A DNA stretch of 64,000 bases from Volvox africanus (lineage: Eukaryota; Chlorophyta; Chlorophyceae; Chlamydomonadales; Volvocaceae), in the NCBI GenBank assembly GCA_030268105.1, contig BSDZ01000086.1, positions 186,001-250,000 of the forward strand. Reading direction: 5' to 3'. A program made the position numbers and the translations under genes. The first letter of the stretch is position 1. Every line of letters starts with the position of its first letter. A model generated the notes under the pieces. It did not search any database. It saw only the letters and a list, made by a program, of their open reading frames with translations, and was not told the DNA's origin. Below are positions 12,875 through 25,400 of this stretch, one piece after another.

Positions 12875-13408
12875 GAGGAGCAGGAGTTGGAGATATGTGG
12901 CTGGCAAGGCAAGAAAGCAGCCAGACACGGAGGCAGTCACATCAGGAGCAGGAGCATGGGGATGCTTTTGGATTTCATTTGAGCTGGAAGTTTGGTTAAC
13001 GGTGTGGCAGGTTACTTACTGGTCACGGTCTAGACAGGTCATGCCATGGGGCCGATAACGTCTGCGGCTTAGGACACACGTGGCACGGCGGTCGTGAGAA
13101 GCAGAGGCGGCACCTACTATTGCCCGCCTCTTATTGCCCAATGCATCGTGTCATTAGTGCATCGCGTGTATTTTCCTTTCTGTGAGATAAGTCGCGGGCT
13201 CGTAGTCTATGTACCACGGCACACCGGCTCCTGACCAATACAACCTATTGACTGTCAATCATGCCATTGGTAGACCTGCAGCCGCGCAAACACATTTATG
13301 AATTGTAAGCCTAATAGTTTGATTTCCGAAACTACTCCCCCTATCACCTGCCGAAGCAGCCTTTTTGCGTCCTCGACCCCTCCTCCGCCCCCATCAACAC
13401 CATGACGT
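12875..13408. other. convergent 3' intergenic region
   Basis: Between the stop of the Ala-rich gene and the stop of the ankyrin gene. A plus-strand TGTAA near 13307, the usual volvocine polyadenylation signal, could serve the Ala-rich gene. No gene seen. Confidence 0.5.
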
Positions 13409-15842
13409 CTAATCACAATCATAATGTGGGCAAACGGCATGCTCGTATTCGTACATATGGATCCACATTATATTGAGCAAATCCTGATATAGTTTCTTGT
13501 CATCGATGTCAACTATACGAATGTCAGCTGCACTTTTGTCGAAGGGAAAGTGTTGCTCTATCATCCAGTACATCACTGGCACCGGTACCTGACAAAATAC
13601 GGTGCTGAAGATCGGCTCCGGGTCGTTGGGGTTACCACAGCCAATTTTATGGACGTACCGCAGCGTCTGAAGGTCGCCTTTAAATGCTGCTGCGAGGTAC
13701 ACATCGAAGCCCTGCAATATCAGCACGAGGAGTGACGAGTATACGTTGACGCATGTCATGATCTGATTTCTCCACTAAAATAGCCCGAAATACCGGCCGC
13801 AGCGATCACATGCATCCTAATGGCCTTTCGAATTTTTAAAAGGAATGATACTTACTGCCATTCGCTCGCTTGGAGTGAATAAAGTGGTAGGGGGACAAAC
13901 ACATATACGGTGTATATTTTCCACTACACAGAGTGAAGCAAGCAGCTCCGTCCCCAATCATACCCTTTTGTATGCAGATTGCATCGAGAATTGATACACA
14001 CCGAACACACCGAACCAGGAGACACAGCCGGACCCATTCTTCCCCTTGCTTACTACTGGTCGCGGGCAGGACCGCTCCTCGAGCCATTCCAGCATCTCCA
14101 GCTTGCCGCCATTGGCAGCAGCTTCAAACGCCCGTTCGCCCAATTTACATCCATGTTCCAGCATCCATGACACCAATTCCATGACACCAGACTCCACGAC
14201 GGCATTTGTCACGGTTGACGTTAGCACCAACTCCGGCCCCAGCCCAGCCAGCATCGCCTCCATGTCACTAAGCTTTAGCTGCTCCGCATTGGCCAAGCTG
14301 TTAACGATTTCTGCCACATTCCACGATTCGATACTGTAACCCCACTCCTGCAGCTGCTGAAGAACTTTCCAGAGGCCCCTCTCCACTACTTCCCAGATGA
14401 TACCATGGGCGGTCACGAAGTGGAAATTGGTACGAAGTATTGCCTTCCGTCAACAAGCTTTCTGCAAGCTTCATGGATGAACGATGGCTAATATATTGTT
14501 GTGACATGGACAAAAGGCCCTTCTCCCTCAGCCAAACAAGGCGTGCCAGGATGTCATCTAAGCAGTCATTTTTGGTCCTCCGCACCGCAATCCGCAGCCT
14601 CTCGAACTCCTCCATGTCGACAGACTCGTGCATGCCCTCCTTCTCCATGAGCCACACCACCTTCTCTTGCCAGTCGTCAGTGTGGCTGTTAACAGCTGAT
14701 GAGAGGACCACATCCTTACGCTTATCCTTCCCAACCAGCCTGTACCTGCCACCATTCAGCATGGCTTTGGGATGCTCAAAGAGCGCCCGCAAGGTGTTGA
14801 AAGTGCATCCGGTAGCAGCGCCACTCAGCACTTCATGCCACCACGCATGCACTGGGGCATTATTGTAAGATCCGGAGTCATTAAGCAGCCGGTCAACCAG
14901 CCCCGTGCGCCCCTCAGACGCTGCAAGTTTGACAGCGTCCTTCAGATAGATGCAACCCGCACTGACAATCCACAGGCAAACGTGGTCGTGCCCACCAGCA
15001 GACGCAGCACGGTATGCTTTGCACCAGTCAGCCTCCACAACCGCCTGATGCAGGGATTGGCATATGGTAAGGTTGCCCCTGCTGGCAGCGTGGGTTATGA
15101 ACTCTCCTGTGTACGGCACGCAGTATTGGTTGTGCAGCAGATGGCAAATCGTCTCGTGGCCTGCCTCCAGCAACGTCGCCATGACAGAAAAGGGTTCGGG
15201 TTCATACTCTTCTTTGTCGTCATCGCTGAACTCGAGGGGCACCGAATGATCCTGGTGCAACCAAATTATGATGTCCTCCTTGCCCGCCTTAGCAGCACCC
15301 AGCATCATGGCCTTGCCGCGAGCACGCTGACCCACACCACACTCCAGCGGCCAAAGCAGCTGGCAAGTCTCTAAGCATCCCGATCGCCCCGCTGCTTCAA
15401 AAATGCGTTCATCGCAGGGTGATATGCACGAAGCTCCTATTGCCACAATTAGATTGGCGGGATGGCCACCGCTGCCGGCTGTCAAGATGAGCAATTTCTC
15501 ACGCTGATAACTCGTTAGGTTGCGCATAGCTCCCGGAGCAACCCAGCGCTCGAAGAAGGCCTCGCGAGGCACGGGCTGCGACAAGTGGATTGTCTTATGT
15601 TCCGGCTTGCTGAACCTGGCCGCGGCAGCCGAGCACAGAGCTCGCGCGCTATAGGCGATTTCATTTGGAGGTAAGAATGATGCCACATGCAGAGCCAGGT
15701 GAAGCGGCATGGACCTCCAGATTTCTGCGGGACCCCCACTCCAAAAGCCATCGTCGCATTCACGGGGATTGCAACAGCAATTTTGCATTTGGGAAAGATG
15801 TATCATTATCTTGTTCAAGATAAAACTTGTGAGACCATGCAT
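13409..15842 (-). CDS. F-box-like/ankyrin-repeat family protein, frameshifted
   Basis: Member of a large volvocine family with an N-terminal F-box-like segment (MPLHLALHVASFLPPNEI, then LSQPVP and WVAPGAMRNLT) followed by degenerate ankyrin-type repeats; such proteins usually act in protein-protein contacts. Exon 1 is 15842-14054 and exon 2 is 13711-13409, joined in phase 0 by a GTAAGC donor and a TTGCAG acceptor. Repeats such as FEAAGRSGCLETCQLLW and FEAAANGGKLEMLEWLEE are easy to see. Near 14430 the reading frame shifts by one base: the frame from the start continues into unrelated sequence, whereas a different frame resumes good coding sequence (VTAHGIIWEVVERGLWKVL). No intron of normal size repairs this, so it is a recent frameshift, an assembly error or a very short intron of about 46 bases. 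If the shift is real, the protein ends about 130 residues early in an unrelated tail. Confidence 0.85.
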
Positions 15843-17820
15843 AGAAACGGGGCTTGTTTTCGGAAGGCGGGCGAGCTGGGCGTAAGGCCCTTGGTGAAGC
15901 AGTTAGTGTCAATCAGCAGGGGTCCTCTTGCTCCTGTGGTAGGACATCTTTTAAGTCCTTAAAACTAATTTGGTTTATATATAAAACTCGTTATAAAAAG
16001 TTATATAATGTTCAAAACGGTGCGCCTGCAATAAAATCACTTCGGCGTGGATGTCTCACTTCAGCGTTTAGCGACGTGTCCACGGGGCGGAATTTAATAG
16101 CTTGGATAAGCTTTGTTCGCTAGGCCTTGAGCTTGGCTTAGTGCGGGCCTGCTTTAGCACAGCACATCCGTATATAGTAACGGAATTTCGTCCGTTCGCA
16201 ACGAACATTTTTCAAAAGCCCAAGAAAATCGAGATCACATCAATGATCCGTATGGTATTCAATAGCGAGTCAATATAAGATAGAGATTTAGTCTATGCGT
16301 AACCCTCTGTCAAGCTTTTGAAGGAAGTAGGACACGCGCGCATCAAACGAAACGAATCTTGTCAGACCGGCAGCCATTTCGTTCTAGCCAAGATCTTTCT
16401 GAAAACATGCATGCATACGTCTCTTTCTGGGGTAGGCCCTGGTAGACCCAGCCTGGCAGGACCTCGCTCGGCTCCTGGGCTGGCAATTAGCGAGAAACAG
16501 AAGGAAGATAGCCTGAGAACAGCACTATCGGTTTCAGATCGTGCTGAATTACCGAAACGGAAAACATTTCTCCAACTCCCGACTGGTCCCGAATAAGCTG
16601 CCCATGGCCATCCGGACGGGGGTCTCCCCTGACCTGGACTCCGACGGACTTTGGTATGCTCCTATGCTTATAGCTAACTCACGGCCCCTCAACCAAGGTC
16701 TATCGTTCTTTCTTTCATCCCTTTTGTAGTGTGGTAGGTTGCTGTCTATTGATGACAGCCAATGATGCCAACTAACTTGGTTCTCTCAGCTTTCGTTGCT
16801 ACATAACGAACGGGCCAGGGACGGCCACTGTTGATCAGCAGTCCGTCATACCGGAATCAGTATCTACCCGTGGGACAGGCAAGAAGTAGTCCTCCCCAGC
16901 GCCAGGCTCAGCTTGCAATAGCCATTCCCTGAAGCATCGACCTGAAAGAGAATATTGCAACACGCATGTCATGCTTACAGGTTGAAACGAATAATTACAG
17001 GCATGGGACACTTTAGCAGCGGTGCCGATCTTCTATTGCAACGGAAGAATCGACTTCCGGTGTACGATGGACTACGCGGGTGGTCCTCCGCTGCCGCCGC
17101 TGCCCCCGGCCGTAAGGACGGTGATGAGGATGAGGATGTTGGCGGAATCCTGTGTGGCCCCGGCGGCGGCTCAAGGAAGCGCACTACTGCCGTCATAAGG
17201 CCCAATTCCGCCGCCAGCGCCGCCAGGGTAGCGGTTGACAACGGACCTCCTATAGATGGTTGGGTGATATGTTGGTTGGGTGATATGTTGGTTGTGTCGT
17301 TCCAGGGTTCCTCACTTTGTGCCATTTTGTGCAACATATGTAATGAATGGACATTCTTCCCATTCCCGGGGCAGTGACGGGTTCTCGGAAGTGCGTTTGT
17401 TTGTAAGCTTTGTTGGGTTGGTTGTCTTGGTTGGCAGCAGTCAATCAAGTGTGTTCGTACACATGTCACCCTTCCAACGGGTATCCGCTACTTGACGGAT
17501 ATTGGAGCTTTACGTGGAGCCCTTTACTCGTTGCACTGCGTCTGGTAACGACGTCGAACAGGTCTCAAGGATTGCCTCGCCTGCGATCACTTTTCGGCGC
17601 CTCAGGCCAGGGGCTTGATTACATGCGGGACAAAAAGAACACACAGTTTTGATATCAGCTGTCATCCTGAGCGGCTTGCAATATTAGTAGGAGAAATTGA
17701 ATTGGAAGGAAAACAGAAAAAAGGCTCATGCGGCGGTCAAGATCCCGAATTCAAGAGAGACGGCGCAGCTCCGCTAACTCACATAACGGCAGCATATTGC
17801 AGCGCGTCTGTCGCCGTGCA
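15843..17820. other. divergent intergenic region
   Basis: Lies between the divergently transcribed ankyrin gene and pyrophosphatase gene. One plus-strand stretch at about 16979-17262 is Ala/Gly/Asp-rich and GC-rich, ending at a possible donor; it may be a leader exon or a non-coding low-complexity stretch, since the opposite strand is equally open. Nothing else supported. Confidence 0.4.
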
Positions 17821-20800
17821 ATGCACAGAAGGGCCACCCAGGCCGCCGCAGCATCGCTCTTGTTGATGATCTCCTGGGTCGCCGCTGCCAGCGCCGCTAT
17901 GAGTCCAGCTACGCCCGTCTCTTTCCGGACAGCTAGCGGCGGTGGTGGTGATGGCGATAGCCCTAGCGCGACTACAAATCCGCCGCCAGCACTTTCCCGG
18001 CCCAGAAACATGTCAGCAGCACAGGAAGGCAGCCCAAACCATAGTAGCACTTTATCCTTGTCGCCGCTCGACAGAACTGCCAATATGAATGCGACCCATG
18101 GGTCACTGAAGGCAGCTGTGCCGTCGCCACCACTGCCACCATACCTTCTACCTGGTCCCAACCTTACAAGTGCGCCCAGCACCACGCTCTTTGAAGTGTT
18201 CCCTGGATGCTCCGCACGTGCGTATGGCGTGCCCGGGCTGCCAGACTTTGTCGTGTACTGTGAAGATCGGGTCAGAGGTGGGTGGCTCCGGGAAGCAGTG
18301 CTGCCCTTCTGGGGCCGGGGCACGCCAGCGGTACCACTCAGCATTCCTTCTCACTACTAGACTTTGCTCCACTCTGCTCCCAGCTCGCGCACAGCCGGGG
18401 CGCTGGGTGCAGATATCTCCCACGCACAACATGAACCATTTGGAAGCGCAAAGTCCCAATCCAATCAACAGCAAATGCCGCAGCGGTTTGCTGATTTCTT
18501 AGCTATGAGCAGTCTTACTTGGGACCTTAAGGGAACTCGGGGCTACCTCCCGGGGCTATCTCCCGGGTGTGGCCTGCTTAATGTGTTTGCAGGACGTAAC
18601 GTATCGTACTGGCATGGGGTCCCACTTAACCTAACGACCGACCCACGGGGCAACTCCACGACAATGTGGGTTACGGTAGAAATCCCCAAGGGCACTAACG
18701 CCAAAATCGAAACACAGGTAACGCCATTGCGCGAGGGGTTACGACATGAACCCCGGAGGGGCGTCAATGCTGGCGGGGATGGGGATATCGGGGGCGGCAA
18801 GTTGCGATACTTACTCCACACTCCGTGCATTGAAAGTGGAACCACCCGGTGCGGTTCAACGTTAGAACGTCGCCGCCACTATAATCCCCGATTCTCTTAC
18901 TGCGGTGCTTACTTGACACTGCTACTACTCTTACGGTTTCTGCAGACCATGTGGCCATATGCACCGATGGCCCAGGCAACCATCGATGGCATGGCGGAAC
19001 CTGGGTGAGAGATCTTATAGTCTGGGGCATCTTGACCTGCCATCATTAATGCCACGGGAGATTCGAGCTACATGCAACGGCTCAACAATGCATTTAGGTC
19101 ACGGCAGGGATCTTAAATCTTTATTCGATCCCAATGACACCGTTGCTTTCCTTCCCACCTAATTTCCTCTTGCCTTTCCATAGACCTGCACCACCGCAAA
19201 GCCCGTTGGATAACACATTTTTAACAACCCTATGTTCTGTCCCGCTCTCTCCCGCGGCCACTGTTGGGTAATTCCCCAAAGGAGCCCCCGCCCCGTGCAA
19301 AAGTTGCGCTATTATCACGCCGGCCCCTCCTTGGTGAACTATGGTGGGGTGCCCCAAACGTGGGAGGCAAGCGACATACCAGATGTCATGACGGGCCAGC
19401 CCTCGGACAATGACCCCCTGGACTTCATCGAGGTAACAGTGATGATCGAATAAAAGTAATAGTCCGTTAGTGAAGTTTATTGTTTAGAGGTGGCTTCAAT
19501 AGGTGGCGTGCATTATTAGCGACAAGTTGTGCACTCTTGACGCGTATGGGCAATTGGCCAATCTTGAAGAGTCTGATACGGACAGACAAACAGACAGACA
19601 GGCAGACAGACACGGTTCAGGTGGGGGGCGGTGTTAGTGTTTGCGAGCAGCTTATGGCATGTGGAATATGGATTGTCTAGCTGTAAGGTGTGGCGGTATG
19701 AAACTGAGCCAGGGAACGCGGGGACGGGGAGAGAACAACTGAAGCTATTTAGAGGGATTCACAGGAAAATGACTTCAGCCCCAGAAGAAGATGAGATGAG
19801 GTTGCTTGGTGCACACTAGACGACAATCTATATCCATAACACCTATCGTATAGGATGACCGTCAAAGCTGCATCGCCTTCCTAAATTAACCACTTAATGT
19901 GCCGTGAAAAAGTACGATCCAGTAACCGTTCCGGATCTGGATCCGGGGCACAGATCGGTGACGCCCCCATCCCCGTGGGGGCCGTCGTGCGGGTGCGGCT
20001 GCTAGGAGCGCTGGCCCTGCTGGACCAAAATGAGACGGACTGGAAGGTGGTAGTGCTCAACATACGTGACCCACGGGTCGCTCAGTGGCACAATATGTCA
20101 GATGTGCCGCCTGGCACACAACGTCAGCTGTACGAGTTCTTCCGAACGTACAAGGTGTGTGACAGCGCACGGGCGCTTGGCGCGTTGCAAACTTGCAGTT
20201 GAGAAATGGGCAGTGGCGGCACTTCGTCGAGAACAGATTCGTTCTCGAAGTTTATCCCTGGATGCGCAACTTCTAAGTCTTAAGACGTTAGTCAGAAAGG
20301 CCTCGCATCAGAGCCCTGAAACACAACAGCAGCTGACGGTGGGGCCACCCGGATCTGCCTTTGACGGGACCATAGCAGTAGTCCAATAACTCACTGCAGA
20401 GTCTGGCGTACCGAATGCCTTTCAATTCCGACAAACGGCCTCGTATTGCACAACGAAATACCGACACAAATATCTCCCTGTTTTCGTCTGCGATATCAAT
20501 GCAGGTGGCGGAGGGCAAGCAAGCCAACCGCTTCTTCTTAGGGCGCAGCCAAAACACCACCTCCAGCGCAGAGGACTGGAGTCAAGCGTTCTTCGGGCGT
20601 GACGTCGCAGCGCGCGTAGTGCAAGCCAAAAATGATGACTGGCGGCGGCTGCTGAGTGGGGTTGGTGGCTGCGCCACACAACGCTGCATGCCGATGCTGG
20701 CAGCTATGAGGCAGGACGGCAGCGTTACCCCTACCGCCGTCGGCACCAGCAGTGTTGATGGCAGGACCGCCAATGGCGGCAATGACAGCAGAGGCAACAG

Positions 20801-20921
20801 CGGCGACGTCCGTACGGGCGCTGGCATTGGAAGCAGTAGCAGTAGCAACGGCAGCGGCGCACCCGCACATGGTAGCGGTAGCAGTGATGACCTCACCGCT
20901 ACCAAAGCTTACATGCCTTGA
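17821..20921 (+). CDS. family I inorganic pyrophosphatase with signal peptide (exported)
   Basis: Hydrolyses pyrophosphate to two phosphates. Six exons, all phase-matched: 17821-18277, 18593-18717, 18946-19004, 19282-19432, 19954-20154, 20505-20921, giving 469 residues. Active-site residues by comparison with yeast PPase: VEIPKGTNAKIE (residues 181-192, the E..K.E set), KLRYY (R223), NYGGVPQTWE (233-242), DNDPLDFIE (256-264, three metal-binding Asp), D288 and TDWK (292-295), and FFRTYK (326-331). All catalytic positions are present, so it should be active. Unlike cytosolic and plastid forms, it starts MHRRATQAAAASLLLMISWV, a classic signal peptide, then has about 115 Ser/Pro/Asn-rich residues and at least nine N-X-S/T sequons across the protein. 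The C-terminus has a Gly/Ser tail. An upstream Met at 17728 in frame would add 31 Arg/Ser-rich residues and bury the signal. I infer an ER/Golgi-lumenal or secreted enzyme. Confidence 0.94.
19581..19612. repeat. (CAGA)n microsatellite
   Basis: Imperfect GACAGACAAACAGACAGACAG tetranucleotide run in the intron between pyrophosphatase exons 4 and 5. The complementary CTGT repeat occurs again at 32181. Confidence 0.8.
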
Positions 20922-22400
20922 TTGATCATCATAATGGGTAGGAAGCTGGCGGTAGGGTAACCAACGGAGAACGCATTCGATGCCATACTAAGACAGCCGC
21001 CGCACGGTTATGAGGTGCTTGGAGGATGTGGCAAGGAGGCGATAGTTACGTATGGCGATCCTGTACTCTATTCTTGCCGCCTGTTGGAATATATAAGTAT
21101 CGTACCCGTCAATAAGTCTCATGGGTTATAACGCCTCAAACGACGGCATGCTGCTGGCAATGCACGATCGTTTGGTGTGTCTTATTTTTCTGCACATTAC
21201 TGTTCTGATGTGCATTCAGGGTTGCATTGAGCCTTAATGCATCTGTACAAAAACGCACTACACTGTGCCGTACTGCCTTGAGCTGAGGGGACCAGCCCCC
21301 AGTGTCCATCCAGAACAATGACCATCACCCGCCTGAGTGGCCTCAGCCAAGCGCATACACCAGGGTCAGACCGGCGGCACCAGTTTTACCCTTCCCTCCG
21401 GATTTTGGTATTCGCGTCCTAAGTGGCGGCTGTGGAGCGTGTAGCCGTGTCTTCTGTCTTCCTTAAGCCCTTACTCCGGATGCTATGATAGGCTCAGCAT
21501 AGACATCACACTCACACATGGAGGTCCCTTGAACAAAACGAAACAGACGGAGCTCTAAACATATTGCTTATAACTCTCCCTACATGTGCAAAAGTCATCC
21601 CCTGGCGCATGCAAGCAGTCTATGTTCCCGTAGGCGTAAGATGGGGTAAAACTCTAAGCCCATTGAAACGCCAACAATACGAGGATCTGTGTTGTAACCA
21701 GACCGAGGAGGGGGACTATGCGGTTGGCGAAATTTTCCGCACGGGAACAACAAGAACAACGGGAAGGTTCCTGATCCTCGCAGGGAGCCAGACAAAAGCG
21801 ACAAAAACGAAGACGCATCACGTACATGTGGCGTATAAATCAATCCCATGGCCGTCACAGCTATCACGCTACCATGAATACCACAAGAAGAACACAAGTG
21901 GTGCTGCTTAACCTCTCCCACAACCGCGCCCCAAAGCCCTGCAGCAGTCAGCATCACAACCCCTTGCAAGCTGGAGAGATTGTCCTAGAACAAGCTACTA
22001 GATTCCCCCTGCATACACCCCTATAGAGTAGAAGAAAAGCTATCCGCGCCCATATGGTCTCCCGCAACCCAACCATACTGGGCTAATGGCCGCTGGCGCT
22101 GCAACAGGTGGATCCGCTCACAGCCCCTTGGTATGGTTCTTCATACGCTCTGTTCCAAAGCTTTCGTGACGGCAATCTCCATGTCCTGTAGGGTTGTTGG
22201 AATGGGGTGCCGGGGCAGTGATGGCGTGCTGGTGTGCTGGCGTGCTGGCGTGCTGGCGTGATGATGTGCTGGTGTGGATTTTCTGTAAACCGCCATGAAA
22301 AGTGGTGCTGCTCAGGTATAGGCGCCGGTAGCTCCCTGGCATGCGCTGCCTTTCCAGGGGGTCCAAAGAAACGATTACCTAAACGTGTAACTGGATAGGA
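20922..22400. other. convergent intergenic region
   Basis: Between the 3' ends of the pyrophosphatase and ATPase genes. Contains a short minisatellite at 22226-22276 (GTGCTGGC units). Several overlapping short ORFs near 21560-21970 run on both strands with no recognisable product or splice context. Confidence 0.5.
22226..22276. repeat. GTGCTGGC minisatellite
   Basis: About six imperfect 8-base units (gtgctggc, with variants gtgctggt and gtgatgat) just past the 3' end of the ATPase gene. Confidence 0.8.
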
Positions 22401-25400
22401 TCAATCGCGCCTGGGATGCCCACCAGCGCTCAGAAGCTTGGCCGTGACCGGTTCGTAGGTTTGCAGCTGCGCTGCGCGTGTACAGTTGTTACTGGCCCCA
22501 CCTCGAGACGTTTCCTTTGTCCCATGACCCCATCTCCCCAGAGCAGGTCTCTGGAGACCCTGGGGAACTCACACCGGTCACACCCTCGGTGCTCGCTCAC
22601 TACGTTCCGTCTACTATCAGGATAGCCCGCGTCACGTCCCCCAGCTCCCACCTGCGCCGTGAGTCCGCCCTCGGGGTTTTGCTCGATGCGGGAGAACATC
22701 TCCGTCATCATGATCATCAGCTCACGTGGCGTCGACAACTTTGCAAGATAGGAGGAAAAGTCCTCACCGCGGACCTGAAAAGCCAGAGGAGCAACAGGAG
22801 CGCGAATGCAGAGAACAGAGAAGGGCATATAAGACCATACAAATGAAAGACATCGGGTTGGCCCGCTGTCCGGGAGAGTCCGGGAAAGCAGGCAGAAGCT
22901 GCCAGCTGCACTTAGTCACGCATCCGTAAAATGCATAAATTCGACAAGATGCCAAGGATGTGTACGCAGAGACCCGAGGAAAGGAGGTGGAGGACATTGG
23001 GGGAGGTTGTTTCCGTCCCGAGTCACCCGGACACCTCAGCAACCACAACCGCCTTCAACATCACCACCCTCATCAACTCATTATAATCATCATCATACAT
23101 ACAAAGCCAATTAATTGTCTCAAAGATGTGCAAAAACCTCATTTAGTAATACCTTTTTGAACAGGTCCGCAAAGCTCATGGTTGAGGGGTCTCCGAACAC
23201 AGAGGAGGAGCTTTGCCTTTCAGCGTTACCGCCAGTACCGCCGCCACTACCCCCTTCATTGCTCCCCAGTGAGGAGGCGGTGGAAAGGAGGGACGTGGCG
23301 GAGCCGCGAATGGCCGCTTCCTCACGTAGAGCCTGGAAGTTGGGTTCGGTAAGTCGAGTAGAGCGCAGTGCAAGTGTTTGGAAGTTGATGCAAAAGGGTG
23401 CAGAGACGCATGCATAGATGAGAAATAGAAAACCATCAGATGGTGCAAAGCAGAGATGGTGCAAGTTACAGCATACCTTCATGAAACAAGCGGCGTTTGG
23501 TAACATACCTGACAGACGGGTCACAAACGAAGAGGCATATAAAAGCACACACACACACAACGCACAAGAACACACGGACAACACATCTTATACGCACCTG
23601 CTGAGCCGCCCGGAACCTCCGCTCCGCCAGCTCCTCCAACTGGTGGCGACTCCACACCAAGTCACGGACGAAGTGCCGGTCGAAACGGGCCTGCAAGTGT
23701 TCCAAACAAGACACCCAGCCGAAGAGGTTCTCATATTTGGAGGATCCGGACATCCACCTTGGATGAATTACCGTGCACAAACAACCCCAAGGCGAATATC
23801 GTGCAACCTGATGGGTACGTGCATAACGTACTACTCCCACATGGCTCAGACAGTTGATTCTTACAGTCCAGGAAACCGGCTAAGTAAGCGCGTCTGTGCA
23901 GGTCAAGGAAGGGGCGGGAGGGGCCAGGCAAGGCATCCGTCGGGGATGATGATGCTCACAGGCGGGCAGCAGCCGATCAGCCGCTGGAGGCGCAGGACCG
24001 GCGGCGGCGGCGGCACCACGGACCGGAGAGGCTGCCGTACCTACTGCGGGACCGGAGAGGCTGCCGCAACTACTAAAGCCCCGAAGCATAGAGGAAAAGC
24101 CCCACACCGATGAAAATGAGATAGTTGCATGGCATCACTCTAATGCTAAAGGAAAACCCATATTTAGTAGATTCGCCAACATTTCCAAGTGGCGTAAAAA
24201 ATATCCGCCTAATTTCTTTATATAGCTGGATTTGCCATTTGCCATGCCGTGCCGTGCCCCGACCTCCCCCATCGAAGTCATACCTCCTTTAGGGTGCGGT
24301 CCGTGTTAAGGTCCAATGCTAAGCGCGAGTCCGGGAAGAAGAAGTGGAGACGACCAAAGTTGAGGATGTCATTTCTGGCGGGTGCATGAGCACGATGGGG
24401 CAAGTTAATTATGGACTGGGGCAGATTCGGGTCGGAGGAGACCGGAAGACTGAGGTGGTCATCATCGTGAGGTGAACCGGGTGGTGAGGTCAACGGAGGC
24501 TGACCCGGGACAAGGCCTGTCGAAGTGCCAGGGCCGATGAAGATTCAACGACCTGCCGGATGACAGACCACGCACTCTCAAGCCCCCATCCTACTGCCGC
24601 CTTTCCCGGCAGCTCGATCCTAACCTACCCCTACCTGCACACTTCCCGGGCGAAGGCCTTGATGGCTCCAGGGAAACGCACCGGATCCAGCAGCGTAACC
24701 TCTGCACGGCAAGCAGGAATGAAAAGATGGGGATAACTGTCTGATTCCACACATACACACATATATCCACGCTTAGTGAAAGGCAAGGACCTCTCTCGCT
24801 CTTCGTCTCCTTCTCTTTCCTCTCTTTTCTCTTCTTTTCCTTCTTCTCCTTCCTCCGTTCTTCCTCCTCCCTTTCCCGGCGGCCTCTCACCGTCGAAACA
24901 GTCCCCGAACACGGCCACCGCCTCGTAGCCCAGCAGCCGCCCCAGACCCGCTAGCAGCTCCAGCTTCTGGTGCGCCGAGATGCCCAGAGTCAGGGAGCGA
25001 ATTGTGTCCACGGAGTCCTGCAAAGAGTACCAAGGGTTGTGTGCGTGTGTGCGCGCTTGTCGGAAGAGAGTGTGCGTTGGCGTGTACTTCCCCGAGAAAC
25101 CTGAGCTGTACTTGATGGCGCCCATACACGTACCCCAACGTACGTTATAAGCGTACGAAGCAGGTAAGGGGAAGCGCGTAATCAGATCCAACATCAGATG
25201 ATGCCCTGTCATGCCCTTTTTCCAAGGAGTCTGATGTTCCAGGTCCCATAGACCTTCACATGCACGTTCTCTCGCACACACGCACGCACCGAGTTTCACG
25301 CGTGCGGCCAATCACCCGATGCACCCTATGCTGCACGCAGTTAGCTAACAAAAGTAACCTGCAAAGCGGTCTTGTGGCTAGGTCTCGTGATTTGATTCGT

